In this document: in pieces, positions 1 through 5,422 of the stretch
Position numbering within the stretch: the stretch's first letter is position 1
Layout: the number at the start of each line of letters is the position of its first letter
Translations under genes and position numbers: made by a program
The notes under the pieces: model-generated
The model's database searches: none
What the model saw: only the letters and a program-made list of their open reading frames with translations
What the model was told of the DNA's origin: nothing
Assembly: GCA_017940445.1 (NCBI GenBank)
Contig: JAGAYQ010000090.1
Location: 1 to 5,422 of the forward strand
Reading direction: 5' to 3'
Source of the DNA: Pyramidobacter sp.
GTDB lineage: Bacteria; Synergistota; Synergistia; Synergistales; Dethiosulfovibrionaceae
Length of the DNA stretch: 5,422 bases

Positions 1-1
1 A

Positions 2-1432
2 GGCACCGGCGCTTCGCCCGTGGGAGCTGCCGCCTACCTGCGGCGGGCGATGCAGAGAGGAGCGGCTGATCCGGAAGCATCCGCCGAGAGCGGCGGCGAC
101 ACGGTGAAGGTGATGACCATCCACGCCTCCAAAGGACTGGAGTTTCCGCTCGTGGCGCTGTTCGGGCTGGAGCACGGCTCCCGCGCCAGCGGGGCCAAAA
201 GCGGCATCTCTCCCTCCCGCGAACTGCTGGCAGCCGCATCCCGTTATCCTGACGAATGGGGCGGCGGCGAGTGCGTCCTTGCCAAGGTGCAGAAGCGGCT
301 GGAAGAGCAGGCTGAGTACGAGGAGCGCCAGAGGTTGTATTACGTAGCGCTCACGCGCGCGCGCGACGGGATCATCCTCTGCGGGACGATGCCGAAAAGC
401 GGCGCGTATGATCCTGAAAACGACCGTTCGCTGATGTCCGTTGAAAGCGTCGCCGGCGCGTTTGTGCCGCCTTCGGAAATCATCGGCTACCCGCAGATCG
501 ACGCCTGCCGCCGGAAGAATTCGTCAGACGCAGTGGAAGAGGCTCAGCCCGGGGCAGATGTGCCGCTGCCGAACGCGAGGACGCGGCTGCTCAAGAGCAT
601 CAGCGCCACGTCGTTTGCCCTGTGGAACATGTGCCCCGCCGCCTGGCGCATGACCTTCCGGCAGAACCTTGATCTTTCCTGGAATGCCGGCGCCGGCGAG
701 TCTGAGCTCCAGAACGGGGGAAGCGGCGGCGCCGGGCTCGGGAACGTCGCGCACTGGATCCTTTCCAAATGGAATTTCAGCGACGAGGATTACCTTCGCA
801 TCCTTGGGCTCAAAGACGGGCATCTGCGTCCCGAGTTCCGCAGCGTCTGGCGCGATCCGCAGTCCAAAAGCGAACTTGCCGGCTTTTTGCAGCGTTTTCA
901 CAGTCCGGACGGCGAGCGCCTGCTCGCCAGACTGCGAATGGCTGAAGAGGCGGGGACTCTGCGCCGCGAATTCCCGTTCCGCCTGGATCTTGAAGGATTT
1001 GATCTGGCGGGCGCCGTCGATGTCTTCTGGATCGAACGCGATGCTGCCGGCGAGCCGGCACGCGTGTGCGTGCGCGATTACAAGACGACGAGGCTGCCGC
1101 GCGATCCGGCACGGCGGAAATGGATGGACGACTTTTATGCAGCGCAGCTGCGGTTCTACGCCTTCGCGCTGCGGCGTCTGTTTCCTCAGTATGCTGCTCT
1201 CGAACTGGACTTGGCGCTGTGGAACCTGCGCAGCGGGGAGGAACAGCGTCTGACGCCCTTTGCCCCTGACGCGGAACAGGCGCTAGAGGCCGCGCTTCGC
1301 GAACAGGCCCAAGGGGCGGCGGGCGGTCCCTGGCCCGCGAATCCTGCCCGCTGTGCCGGCTGTGCTTACGCTCGCAGCTGCGTCTTCAATCCTTCGTGCC
1401 TTGCCGGAACTGCGGACGAGGAACGGCTTTGA
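2..1432 (+). CDS. addA: AddA/RecB-like ATP-dependent helicase-nuclease, C-terminal part (5' end outside window)
   Basis: This is the C-terminal 476 residues of a double-strand-break repair helicase-nuclease that would unwind and trim DNA ends for RecA loading. The frame is open to the left edge, so the start lies outside; the GTG at base 20 is internal. Residues below count from base 2. Helicase motif V is VKVMTIHASKGLEFPLV (35-51) and motif VI is YVALTRARD (114-122), as in UvrD-family proteins. A PD-(D/E)xK nuclease follows: His251 in GNVAHWIL, Asp340 in GAVDVF, Asp359 and Lys361 in RDYKTTR, and the QLRFYAF motif (382-388). Cys211 (in NMCPAAW) together with Cys451, Cys454 and Cys460 (C-x2-C-x5-C) matches the iron-sulfur staple of AddB, Cas4 and Dna2-type nucleases. 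B. subtilis AddA is not known to carry this staple, so an AddB-like or AdnA/B-like assignment is possible. Family call is firm; the exact subunit name is less so. Confidence 0.85.
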   Translation, partial: GTGASPVGAAAYLRRAMQRGAADPEASAESGGDTVKVMTIHASKGLEFPLVALFGLEHGSRASGAKSGISPSRELLAAASRYPDEWGGGECVLAKVQKRLEEQAEYEERQRLYYVALTRARDGIILCGTMPKSGAYDPENDRSLMSVESVAGAFVPPSEIIGYPQIDACRRKNSSDAVEEAQPGADVPLPNARTRLLKSISATSFALWNMCPAAWRMTFRQNLDLSWNAGAGESELQNGGSGGAGLGNVAHWILSKWNFSDEDYLRILGLKDGHLRPEFRSVWRDPQSKSELAGFLQRFHSPDGERLLARLRMAEEAGTLRREFPFRLDLEGFDLAGAVDVFWIERDAAGEPARVCVRDYKTTRLPRDPARRKWMDDFYAAQLRFYAFALRRLFPQYAALELDLALWNLRSGEEQRLTPFAPDAEQALEAALREQAQGAAGGPWPANPARCAGCAYARSCVFNPSCLAGTADEERL

Positions 1433-1448
1433 TCCTCTATTCCCGAAT

Positions 1449-1508
1449 GCCAAACAAAAGATCGCGCCGGAAAAATTTTCCAGCGCGATCTTTTGTTTGG
1501 CGTTTTTT
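1449..1508 (+). terminator. Strong intrinsic terminator of the addA-like gene
   Basis: A perfect 19-bp stem pairs 1449-1467 with 1483-1501 around a 15-nt loop, and is followed after one G by six Ts (1503-1508). It begins 17 bases after the TGA at 1430-1432. The T tract is only on the + strand side; on the other strand the stem is followed by ATTCGGGA, so it is not a standard terminator for the convergent gene. The remainder of the 152-base gap (1509-1584) holds only a small imperfect hairpin (1509-1530) and nothing else I can name. Confidence 0.9.
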
Positions 1509-1584
1509 GAACGCGGAGTGCTCGCGATTCGTCTTTATAAAAATACTGTGTGTCTTTGCATTGGCTTGGGATTTGCTGAGGAAC

Positions 1585-1947
1585 TTATCGCGTCGGCAGG
1601 ATCTCGATCCAGTATTCGTCGGGGTCCTGAATGAAGTAGATGCCCATCGTCGGGTTTTCGTAGCAGATGCAGCCCATCTTTGCGTGATGCTCGTGAGCGG
1701 CGGCGAAATCGTCGACGCGGAGCGCGAGGTGGAATTCCTGTTCCCCGAGGTCGTAGGGCTGAGGATGGTCGCGCAGCCAGGTCAGTTCCAGCTCAAAATC
1801 AGTGACGCCGTCGCCGAGATAGACGATCGTGAACGCGTCGGTCTCCTTGCGGCGCACTTCCCTGAGGCCGAGGGCCTCCTCGTAGAACTTCATGCTTTTG
1901 GCAAGATCGCGGACGTTAAAATTTTCGTGGACAAAATGAAACTTCAT
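1585..1947 (-). CDS. Glyoxalase I-like protein of the VOC superfamily
   Basis: The 120-residue product resembles lactoylglutathione lyase (glyoxalase I), the metal enzyme that isomerises the glutathione-methylglyoxal adduct. Comparison from memory with E. coli GloA places all four metal ligands: His7 (VHENFNVRDL), Glu54 (FELELTW), His73 (EFHLALRVDD) and Glu115 (EYWIEIL). The usual repeated beta-alpha-beta-beta-beta layout, the SMKFYEEALGL helix and a DPDEYWIE segment in place of the common DPDGYxIE are also visible. It is slightly shorter than E. coli GloA (135 aa), mainly at the C-terminus. The ATG at 1945-1947 is supported by an AGGAGG on the minus strand (1957-1962) nine bases upstream. 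It stands alone, divergent from the pyr operon. No clear terminator follows it. The thiol it uses, or whether it acts on another substrate such as a different VOC ligand, cannot be told from sequence; cytosolic, no signal peptide. Confidence 0.87.
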   Translation of the reverse strand: MKFHFVHENFNVRDLAKSMKFYEEALGLREVRRKETDAFTIVYLGDGVTDFELELTWLRDHPQPYDLGEQEFHLALRVDDFAAAHEHHAKMGCICYENPTMGIYFIQDPDEYWIEILPTR

Positions 1948-1956
1948 GATCAGTCG

Positions 1957-1962
1957 CCTCCT
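1957..1962 (-). promoter_or_regulatory. Ribosome binding site of the glyoxalase-like gene
   Basis: CCTCCT on the + strand reads AGGAGG on the coding strand, nine bases before the ATG. It fixes the start at 1947. Confidence 0.85.
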
Positions 1963-1978
1963 GTGAGGATTTTTCCGT

Positions 1979-1987
1979 ATTCTACCA
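1979..1987 (-). promoter_or_regulatory. Extended -10 promoter for the glyoxalase-like gene
   Basis: On the minus strand this reads TGGTAGAAT, which fits the extended -10 pattern TGnTAnAAT with five of six matches to TATAAT. No good -35 hexamer is seen 17-18 bases upstream, which is common for extended -10 promoters. Transcription would start near 1972, giving a leader of about 25 bases that contains the AGGAGG. Confidence 0.6.
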
Positions 1988-2009
1988 TAAATGACCGTAT
2001 GAACGAAAT

Positions 2010-2025
2010 TAAACGTGTCCGTTTA
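2010..2025. repeat. 16-bp inverted repeat, candidate operator
   Basis: TAAACGTGTCCGTTTA has perfect 6-bp arms (2010-2015 and 2020-2025) around a 4-base centre. It lies about 38-53 bases upstream of the predicted start of the glyoxalase transcript and about 60-75 upstream of the predicted pyr start, so it could serve either direction. The regulator is unknown. Confidence 0.4.
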
Positions 2026-2027
2026 GT

Positions 2028-2072
2028 TCGCAAAAACATTGCGCAACCGGTTGCCTGATTTAATTTTTGCGA
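2028..2072. repeat. Nested inverted repeat over the pyr promoter
   Basis: Perfect 9-bp arms TCGCAAAAA (2028-2036) and TTTTTGCGA (2064-2072) flank a 12-bp perfect palindrome, GCAACCGGTTGC (2043-2054). The palindrome covers most of the pyr -35 hexamer, and the right arm fills much of the spacer between -35 and -10. A further 5-bp inverted pair, CGCAA (2029-2033) and TTGCG (2039-2043), lies in the left half. The position suits a repressor or activator site; no known binding consensus is recognised. Confidence 0.45.
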
Positions 2073-2079
2073 GTACAAT
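2051..2079 (+). promoter_or_regulatory. Sigma70-type promoter of the pyrB-pyrC-carAB operon
   Basis: The -35 box TTGCCT (2051-2056; four of six) and the -10 box TACAAT (2074-2079; five of six) are separated by exactly 17 bases. The predicted start near 2086 gives a leader of about 70 bases before the pyrB ATG. In that leader I see no T-tract terminator and no PyrR-type stem-loop, so control is more likely at initiation than by attenuation. Confidence 0.72.
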
Positions 2080-2141
2080 GCTCAGTGAAGAAAAAAGCTG
2101 TTCGTGTGTCATAGGCGGCCGATAAGAGCTGCGCCGTATTG

Positions 2142-2148
2142 AAGGAGG
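2142..2148 (+). promoter_or_regulatory. Ribosome binding site that fixes the pyrB start
   Basis: AAGGAGG lies eight bases before the ATG at 2157. A longer reading from TTG at 2139 would contain this site within its own codons, so the ATG is preferred. Confidence 0.9.
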
Positions 2149-2156
2149 AATTATCG

Positions 2157-3086
2157 ATGGCCTGGAACCGGAGGAATCTGCTCGACCTGCATGACTGGGA
2201 GCCCGGCGACTATCGCGAGTTTGTCGACTACGCGCTGTCGCTTGCGCCCCGTCTGGAGAGCGTGCCCAAGCAGCCGCTTGATTCTCTGCGCGGAATGACG
2301 GTGGCGAACATGTTCTTTGAAAACTCAACTAGAACGCGCAACTCGTTTGCCGCTGCCGAGCAGATGACGGGGGCTTCGTACATCGACTGGAGCGCTTCGG
2401 GCTCGAGCATGGCCAAGGGCGAGACGCTGCGCGACACGGTGTGGACGCTCTGCGAGATGGGCGTGAACGGGCTGGTGGTGCGCCATTCGCTCACGGGGAT
2501 GCCGTATTACATCCAGAAGCTCGTGCCGCACATCCCGGTGTTCAACGCAGGCGACGGCGCGCGCAGTCACCCCACGCAGGGCCTGCTCGACATCGTCGCT
2601 GCCACGCGCCGGCTGGGCGACCTGAAAGGCGCGCGCGTGGCGATCATCGGCGACATCAAATACAGCCGCGTGGCGCGCAGCGACATCCACAGCTTTGCCG
2701 GCATGGGGGCGAGTGTGGTGCTGTGCGGACCCCGGACGCTGATGCCTTCTCTGCCTGATTCGCTGGGCGTGGAATGCGAGGACGATCCGCGCAAAGCTGT
2801 GGCCGGAGCCGACATCGTCATGCTGCTGCGCGTGCAGCTGGAGCGTCAGGAGGCGGGGCTGTTCCCGTCGGTGGGCGAGTATCACGCGCTCTACGGCGCT
2901 GACGAGGAGCTGCTTTCACTTGCCAAGCCCGGCGCGGGAGTGATGCATCCGGCGCCGATCAATCGCGGTGTGGAGATCGCCTCAGCCGTGGCCGACGGAC
3001 CGCAAAGTCTGCTGCGCGAGCAGGTGCACTGCGGCGTGCTGACGCGGATGGCGGTGCTGGATATCTGTCTGGGAGGCAGGCGCTGA
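2157..3086 (+). CDS. pyrB: Aspartate carbamoyltransferase catalytic subunit
   Basis: The 309-residue protein transfers the carbamoyl group of carbamoyl phosphate to aspartate, the committed step of pyrimidine synthesis. Visible landmarks are FENSTRTRNSF with the phosphate-binding S57-T-R-T-R61, the mobile-loop lysine Lys87 in GSSMAKGET, Arg109-His110, His138-P-T-Gln141, GDIKYSRVARS (165-175), the aspartate-binding RVQLER (225-230) and MHPAPINRGVEI (263-274). Length and wording resemble B. subtilis PyrB, a catalytic subunit that works as a trimer without a regulatory chain; no pyrI gene follows. It lacks the long N-terminal extension found in Pseudomonas PyrB. All active-site residues I can place are present. 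The stop TGA shares its A with the ATG of the next gene (TGATG), suggesting coupled translation. It is the first gene of the operon after the promoter at 2051-2079. Confidence 0.96.
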   Translation: MAWNRRNLLDLHDWEPGDYREFVDYALSLAPRLESVPKQPLDSLRGMTVANMFFENSTRTRNSFAAAEQMTGASYIDWSASGSSMAKGETLRDTVWTLCEMGVNGLVVRHSLTGMPYYIQKLVPHIPVFNAGDGARSHPTQGLLDIVAATRRLGDLKGARVAIIGDIKYSRVARSDIHSFAGMGASVVLCGPRTLMPSLPDSLGVECEDDPRKAVAGADIVMLLRVQLERQEAGLFPSVGEYHALYGADEELLSLAKPGAGVMHPAPINRGVEIASAVADGPQSLLREQVHCGVLTRMAVLDICLGGRR

Positions 3087-4180
3087 TGAACGTGAAAAGA
3101 TATGAAATGAACGAGTACAACGGCGCGGCCGTCGCTGAAGCATACAGCATCCCGGCGGCTGTCGATCTGTTCTGTGAGTGCGGTGCAAAAAAAGAATCGC
3201 AGCTGGCGATGGACGCGTTTGAGGGCGGCTGGGGCACGGTTGTGCTCGCGCCGCAAAAGAGTGCGGCAGCTGATGTCCGGGGCCTGAAAGCGGAGCGTCT
3301 GCTGTGCGAGGAAGTACCGGGAGCCGAAGTCCTGCCGCTGCCGTCAGCTCTGCGCGCCGACGGCGGTATGGCCGACATCGGGAGGATGTGTGCAGAGGGC
3401 GAACGGCTGTTCTGTCTGCCCGGCGGTTTTATGGACCTGAAGCGCCTGCGCGCGCTGTTCTGCTATGCTTCGGCCTTTCCCGCGCGCATCGCTTTCCGTC
3501 CCTGCCTGATGGAACTGTGTGAGGGCGGGCAGATCAGCGAGGGGACGACGGCCGACCGGCTGGGCATGAAGGGGCTTCCCGCCGTGGCAGAATCGCTGGC
3601 GGCTGAGATGCTGCTGACGCTGGCAGCGGAGTACGGCGTGCCTGTGCACGTGCGCACGGTCTCCTGCGCCGCCACGCTGGCGGCGGTCGAACGGGCGCGT
3701 GCGGCCGGCCTGGATGTGACGTGCGACGTGGCGATCGCCAATCTGCTTCACACAGATGAAGACATCCGCGTCGAATCTCTTGACGGCGAGTTCAAAGTCT
3801 TTCCGCCGCTTCGATCCCCCGCTGAGCAGGCGGCGCTGTGGAATGCTCTCGACGCTGGCAAGATCGACGCCGTGGTGAGCAATCACCGCGCCCGCGGTGC
3901 TGACGAGCTGGCGCTGCCTTTTGAGCAGATCCCCTTCGGCAGCGAAAAATTAAGCACGGCACTGTCCGATCTGCTGAACAGCTGGGAAAAGCTTGGCCGT
4001 CCCTGCACGCTCGACCGCCTGTGCGAGGCTCTGAGCGCGGGGCCGCGCAAGATCCTCGGAGGAGCGGAGAGCGCGGCTTCGCAGCTGCTCGACGATGTGG
4101 GCTCGACGCTGCTGATCCGCACAGCTGATGGCTGGACAGTCGAGTATGACGTGTTGAAAGAGGCTGACCAATATGAATAA
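3086..4180 (+). CDS. pyrC: Dihydroorotase-like protein lacking all metal ligands (probable non-catalytic PyrC homologue)
   Basis: The 364-residue product belongs to the dihydroorotase/amidohydrolase family but appears inactive. Family landmarks align in order with B. subtilis PyrC: VDLFCEC (26-32) at the VDLHVHFR position, GAKKES with GGWGT, SEGTTADRLGMKGLPAVAES (151-170), DVAIANLLHTDEDI, FPPLRSP (239-245), NHRAR (266-270) and IPFGSEKLSTA. In this alignment the HxH pair becomes Phe29 and Glu31, the Arg-Glu-Pro after it is deleted, the bridging Asp falls in LPGG, the two later metal His become Arg138 and Thr191, and the catalytic Asp becomes Asn266. Only about 25 residues precede the motif instead of about 50. 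GGGAGG (3071-3076) nine bases upstream supports the ATG. The frame is long and intact with normal codon use, so it is not a decaying pseudogene. By analogy with Pseudomonas PyrC', it may be a structural partner of PyrB; that role is inference. Confidence 0.85.
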   Translation: MNVKRYEMNEYNGAAVAEAYSIPAAVDLFCECGAKKESQLAMDAFEGGWGTVVLAPQKSAAADVRGLKAERLLCEEVPGAEVLPLPSALRADGGMADIGRMCAEGERLFCLPGGFMDLKRLRALFCYASAFPARIAFRPCLMELCEGGQISEGTTADRLGMKGLPAVAESLAAEMLLTLAAEYGVPVHVRTVSCAATLAAVERARAAGLDVTCDVAIANLLHTDEDIRVESLDGEFKVFPPLRSPAEQAALWNALDAGKIDAVVSNHRARGADELALPFEQIPFGSEKLSTALSDLLNSWEKLGRPCTLDRLCEALSAGPRKILGGAESAASQLLDDVGSTLLIRTADGWTVEYDVLKEADQYE

Positions 4181-5264
4181 AACGGCCTGGCTGATCCTTG
4201 CCAACGGCATGACCTTTGAAGGAACACGCTTTGGCGCAAGCGGCGAAGTGACTGCCGAGATCTGCTTCACGACGGGCATGACGGGCTATCTGGAAACGCT
4301 GACCGACCCCAGCTATCACGGCCAGATCGTCGTGCAGACGTTCCCGCTGATCGGCAACTACGGCGTCATCCCCGATGATTTTGAAAGCCCGCGTCCGCGT
4401 CTTTCTGCCTATGTGGTGCGCGAAGTCTGCGCCGAGCCGTCGAACTTCCGCAGCCGCGGGCGTCTCGACCGCTACCTGCGTGACAGTGGCGTCGTCGGTC
4501 TGGAGGGCGTCGACACGCGAGCCCTGGCCCGCGTCATCCGCGAAAAGGGCGTGATGAACGCGGCTATCCGCGACACGCTGCCCGACGACCTTGCGGCGTT
4601 CACGGCCGATCTGGCCGCGCGCGCGCTTTCCAGCGATGTGTACGCGGTGACGTGCGAAAAGCCGTTCATCGTCAATCCTGACGGAAAAAAGCACGTCGTG
4701 CTCTGGGATTTCGGCTTCAAGGGCGGCATTGCCCGCGCTCTGGCCGAACGCGGCTGCAAAGTCAGCGTCGTTCCGGCCGGCACCCCGGCGGAGAAGATCC
4801 TCGCCCTGCGCCCCGACGGCGTGCTGCTGTCCAACGGTCCCGGCGACCCCGCGACTTATAAGGACATCATCGCCAGCGTCGATTCAGTGGCCGAAAGCGG
4901 TCTGCCCATCTTCGGCATCTGCCTGGGGCATCAGCTGCTCGCGCTTGCCCGGGGAGCTGCGACGCTCAAGCTGAAATACGGCCACCGCGGCGGCAACCAG
5001 CCTGTGCGTGAGACCGCGACGGGACGGCTTTTCATCACCAGCCAGAACCACGGCTACGCCGTCGATGCCTCCACGCTGCCGCCTGCTGCGCGCGAGAGCT
5101 ACGTCAACGTCAGCGACGGCACCTGCGAAGGCGTCGATTATGCCGACGTGAACGCGTTTTCCGTTCAGTTCCATCCCGAGGCGTGCGCCGGCCCGCAGGA
5201 TACGGCGTTTTTATTTGACCGCTTTGTGAAGAATATGGAGGAGAGCCGCCATGCCGCTCAATAA
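4173..5264 (+). CDS. carA: Carbamoyl-phosphate synthase small (glutaminase) subunit
   Basis: The 363-residue protein hydrolyses glutamine and passes ammonia to CarB for carbamoyl phosphate synthesis. The N-terminal CarA domain (about 1-155) shows [20 protein letters not shown] and the IGNYGV segment; the class I amidotransferase domain (about 172-355) shows DFGFKGGI, the oxyanion-strand motif LLSNGPGDP (218-226), the nucleophile Cys250 in [16 protein letters not shown], and His334 and Glu336 in VQFHPEA. The triad is therefore complete and the length is normal. Its ATG overlaps the end of the pyrC-like gene by 8 bases, with GAAAGAGG (4156-4163) nine bases upstream, and its end overlaps carB by 14 bases. 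The product feeds both PyrB and, if present, arginine synthesis; placement inside the pyr operon argues for a mainly pyrimidine role. Confidence 0.97.
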   Translation: MNKTAWLILANGMTFEGTRFGASGEVTAEICFTTGMTGYLETLTDPSYHGQIVVQTFPLIGNYGVIPDDFESPRPRLSAYVVREVCAEPSNFRSRGRLDRYLRDSGVVGLEGVDTRALARVIREKGVMNAAIRDTLPDDLAAFTADLAARALSSDVYAVTCEKPFIVNPDGKKHVVLWDFGFKGGIARALAERGCKVSVVPAGTPAEKILALRPDGVLLSNGPGDPATYKDIIASVDSVAESGLPIFGICLGHQLLALARGAATLKLKYGHRGGNQPVRETATGRLFITSQNHGYAVDASTLPPAARESYVNVSDGTCEGVDYADVNAFSVQFHPEACAGPQDTAFLFDRFVKNMEESRHAAQ

Positions 5265-5422
5265 AGACCTCAAAAAAGTGATGATCATCGGCTCCGGTCC
5301 GATCGTCATCGGCCAGGCGGCCGAATTCGACTACGCGGGCGCGCAGGCCTGCCGGGTGCTCCGCGAGGAGGGCATCTCCGTCGTGCTGGTCAACTCCAAT
5401 CCCGCCACGATCATGACAGACA
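5251..5422 (+). CDS. carB: Carbamoyl-phosphate synthase large subunit, N-terminal 57 residues (3' end outside window)
   Basis: The first 57 codons encode the pre-ATP-grasp region of CarB, which makes carbamoyl phosphate from ammonia, bicarbonate and two ATP. The diagnostic stretch is [20 protein letters not shown] (12-31), followed by [10 protein letters not shown] and [13 protein letters not shown], close to the common CarB N-terminus. The ATG at 5251 lies inside the end of carA (14-base overlap) and is preceded by GGAGGAG (5237-5243) seven bases away, which supports coupled expression of the two subunits. The usual protein is about 1,060-1,080 residues, so nearly all of it lies beyond the right edge. 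Confidence 0.97.
   Translation, partial: MPLNKDLKKVMIIGSGPIVIGQAAEFDYAGAQACRVLREEGISVVLVNSNPATIMTD

Noticed and set aside
20..22. GTG as the start of the addA-like gene
   Set aside because: The frame stays open to the left edge and helicase motif V follows within about 30 residues, so most of the helicase must lie upstream.
1509..1530. Imperfect hairpin as a terminator for the glyoxalase-like gene on the minus strand
   Set aside because: On the minus strand the stem has a bulge and is followed by As, not Ts, so it does not fit an intrinsic terminator.
1533..1545. TATAAAAATA-like sequence as a promoter between the convergent genes
   Set aside because: No -35 partner at a usable distance on either strand and no gene in a position to use it; probably just an A/T-rich intergenic patch.
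1396..2058. Long + strand open frame across the terminator and the glyoxalase-like gene
   Set aside because: It starts inside the addA-like gene, runs through a strong terminator and lies antisense to a gene with four conserved metal ligands; no Shine-Dalgarno and no recognisable protein.
2104..2142. Possible 12-codon leader peptide (GTG start) before pyrB
   Set aside because: No Shine-Dalgarno, no run of informative codons and no attenuator downstream; its stop merely overlaps the pyrB ribosome site.
2139..2156. TTG start adding six residues to PyrB
   Set aside because: The added codons are the Shine-Dalgarno itself; the ATG at 2157 has ideal spacing and gives a normal-length PyrB.
3086..4180. 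PyrC-like gene as a decaying pseudogene
   Set aside because: It has no frameshift or stop, keeps GC-rich codon positions like its neighbours, has a good ribosome site and keeps many non-catalytic family motifs, so selection for some function is more likely.
3792..4694. 300-codon minus-strand open frame opposite the pyrC-like gene and carA
   Set aside because: Its translation is rich in Arg, Ala and His with no family motif, as expected for the reverse of GC-rich coding sequence, and carA on the other strand is certain.
1..5422. CRISPR array, insertion sequence, prophage or tRNA
   Set aside because: No regularly spaced repeats, transposase or integrase motifs, terminal repeats with target duplications, or tRNA-like cloverleaf were seen.

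Overview
The window is an ordinary-looking stretch of GC-rich bacterial chromosome (roughly 60% GC by eye) with dense genes, good Shine-Dalgarno sites and no sign of mobile DNA. The species cannot be fixed from the sequence. A Bacillus-type PyrB, an AddA-like recombination nuclease and a compact pyrB-pyrC-carA-carB order would fit an anaerobic bacterium such as a member of the Synergistota or a GC-rich Firmicute. That placement is only a guess.

Layout. Bases 2-1432 (+) hold the C-terminal part of an AddA/RecB-like helicase-nuclease, open at the left edge of the window and closed by a strong terminator with a 19-bp perfect stem (1449-1508). A convergent gene (1585-1947, -) encodes a small glyoxalase-I-like metalloprotein of the VOC superfamily. 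A divergent control region (1948-2156) carries an extended -10 promoter for the glyoxalase gene, a sigma70-type promoter for the pyrimidine operon, and several inverted repeats that look like operators. From 2157 to the right edge runs a tightly overlapped + strand operon: pyrB, a pyrC-like gene, carA and the first 57 codons of carB.

How the genes work together. CarA and CarB make carbamoyl phosphate from glutamine, bicarbonate and ATP. PyrB joins it to aspartate to give carbamoyl aspartate, and dihydroorotase should then close the ring. The dihydroorotase-like gene here has clear family resemblance but has lost every residue that binds metal, the catalytic Asp, and about half of the usual N-terminal segment. 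It therefore looks like a non-catalytic pseudo-dihydroorotase, comparable in principle to the PyrC' subunit that supports aspartate transcarbamoylase in Pseudomonas. A working dihydroorotase must lie elsewhere if the pathway is complete. This is the most interesting point in the window.

Secondary points are an AddB/Cas4-type four-cysteine iron-sulfur signature in a subunit that also has intact UvrD-type helicase motifs, and a nested dyad centred on the -35 box of the pyr promoter.
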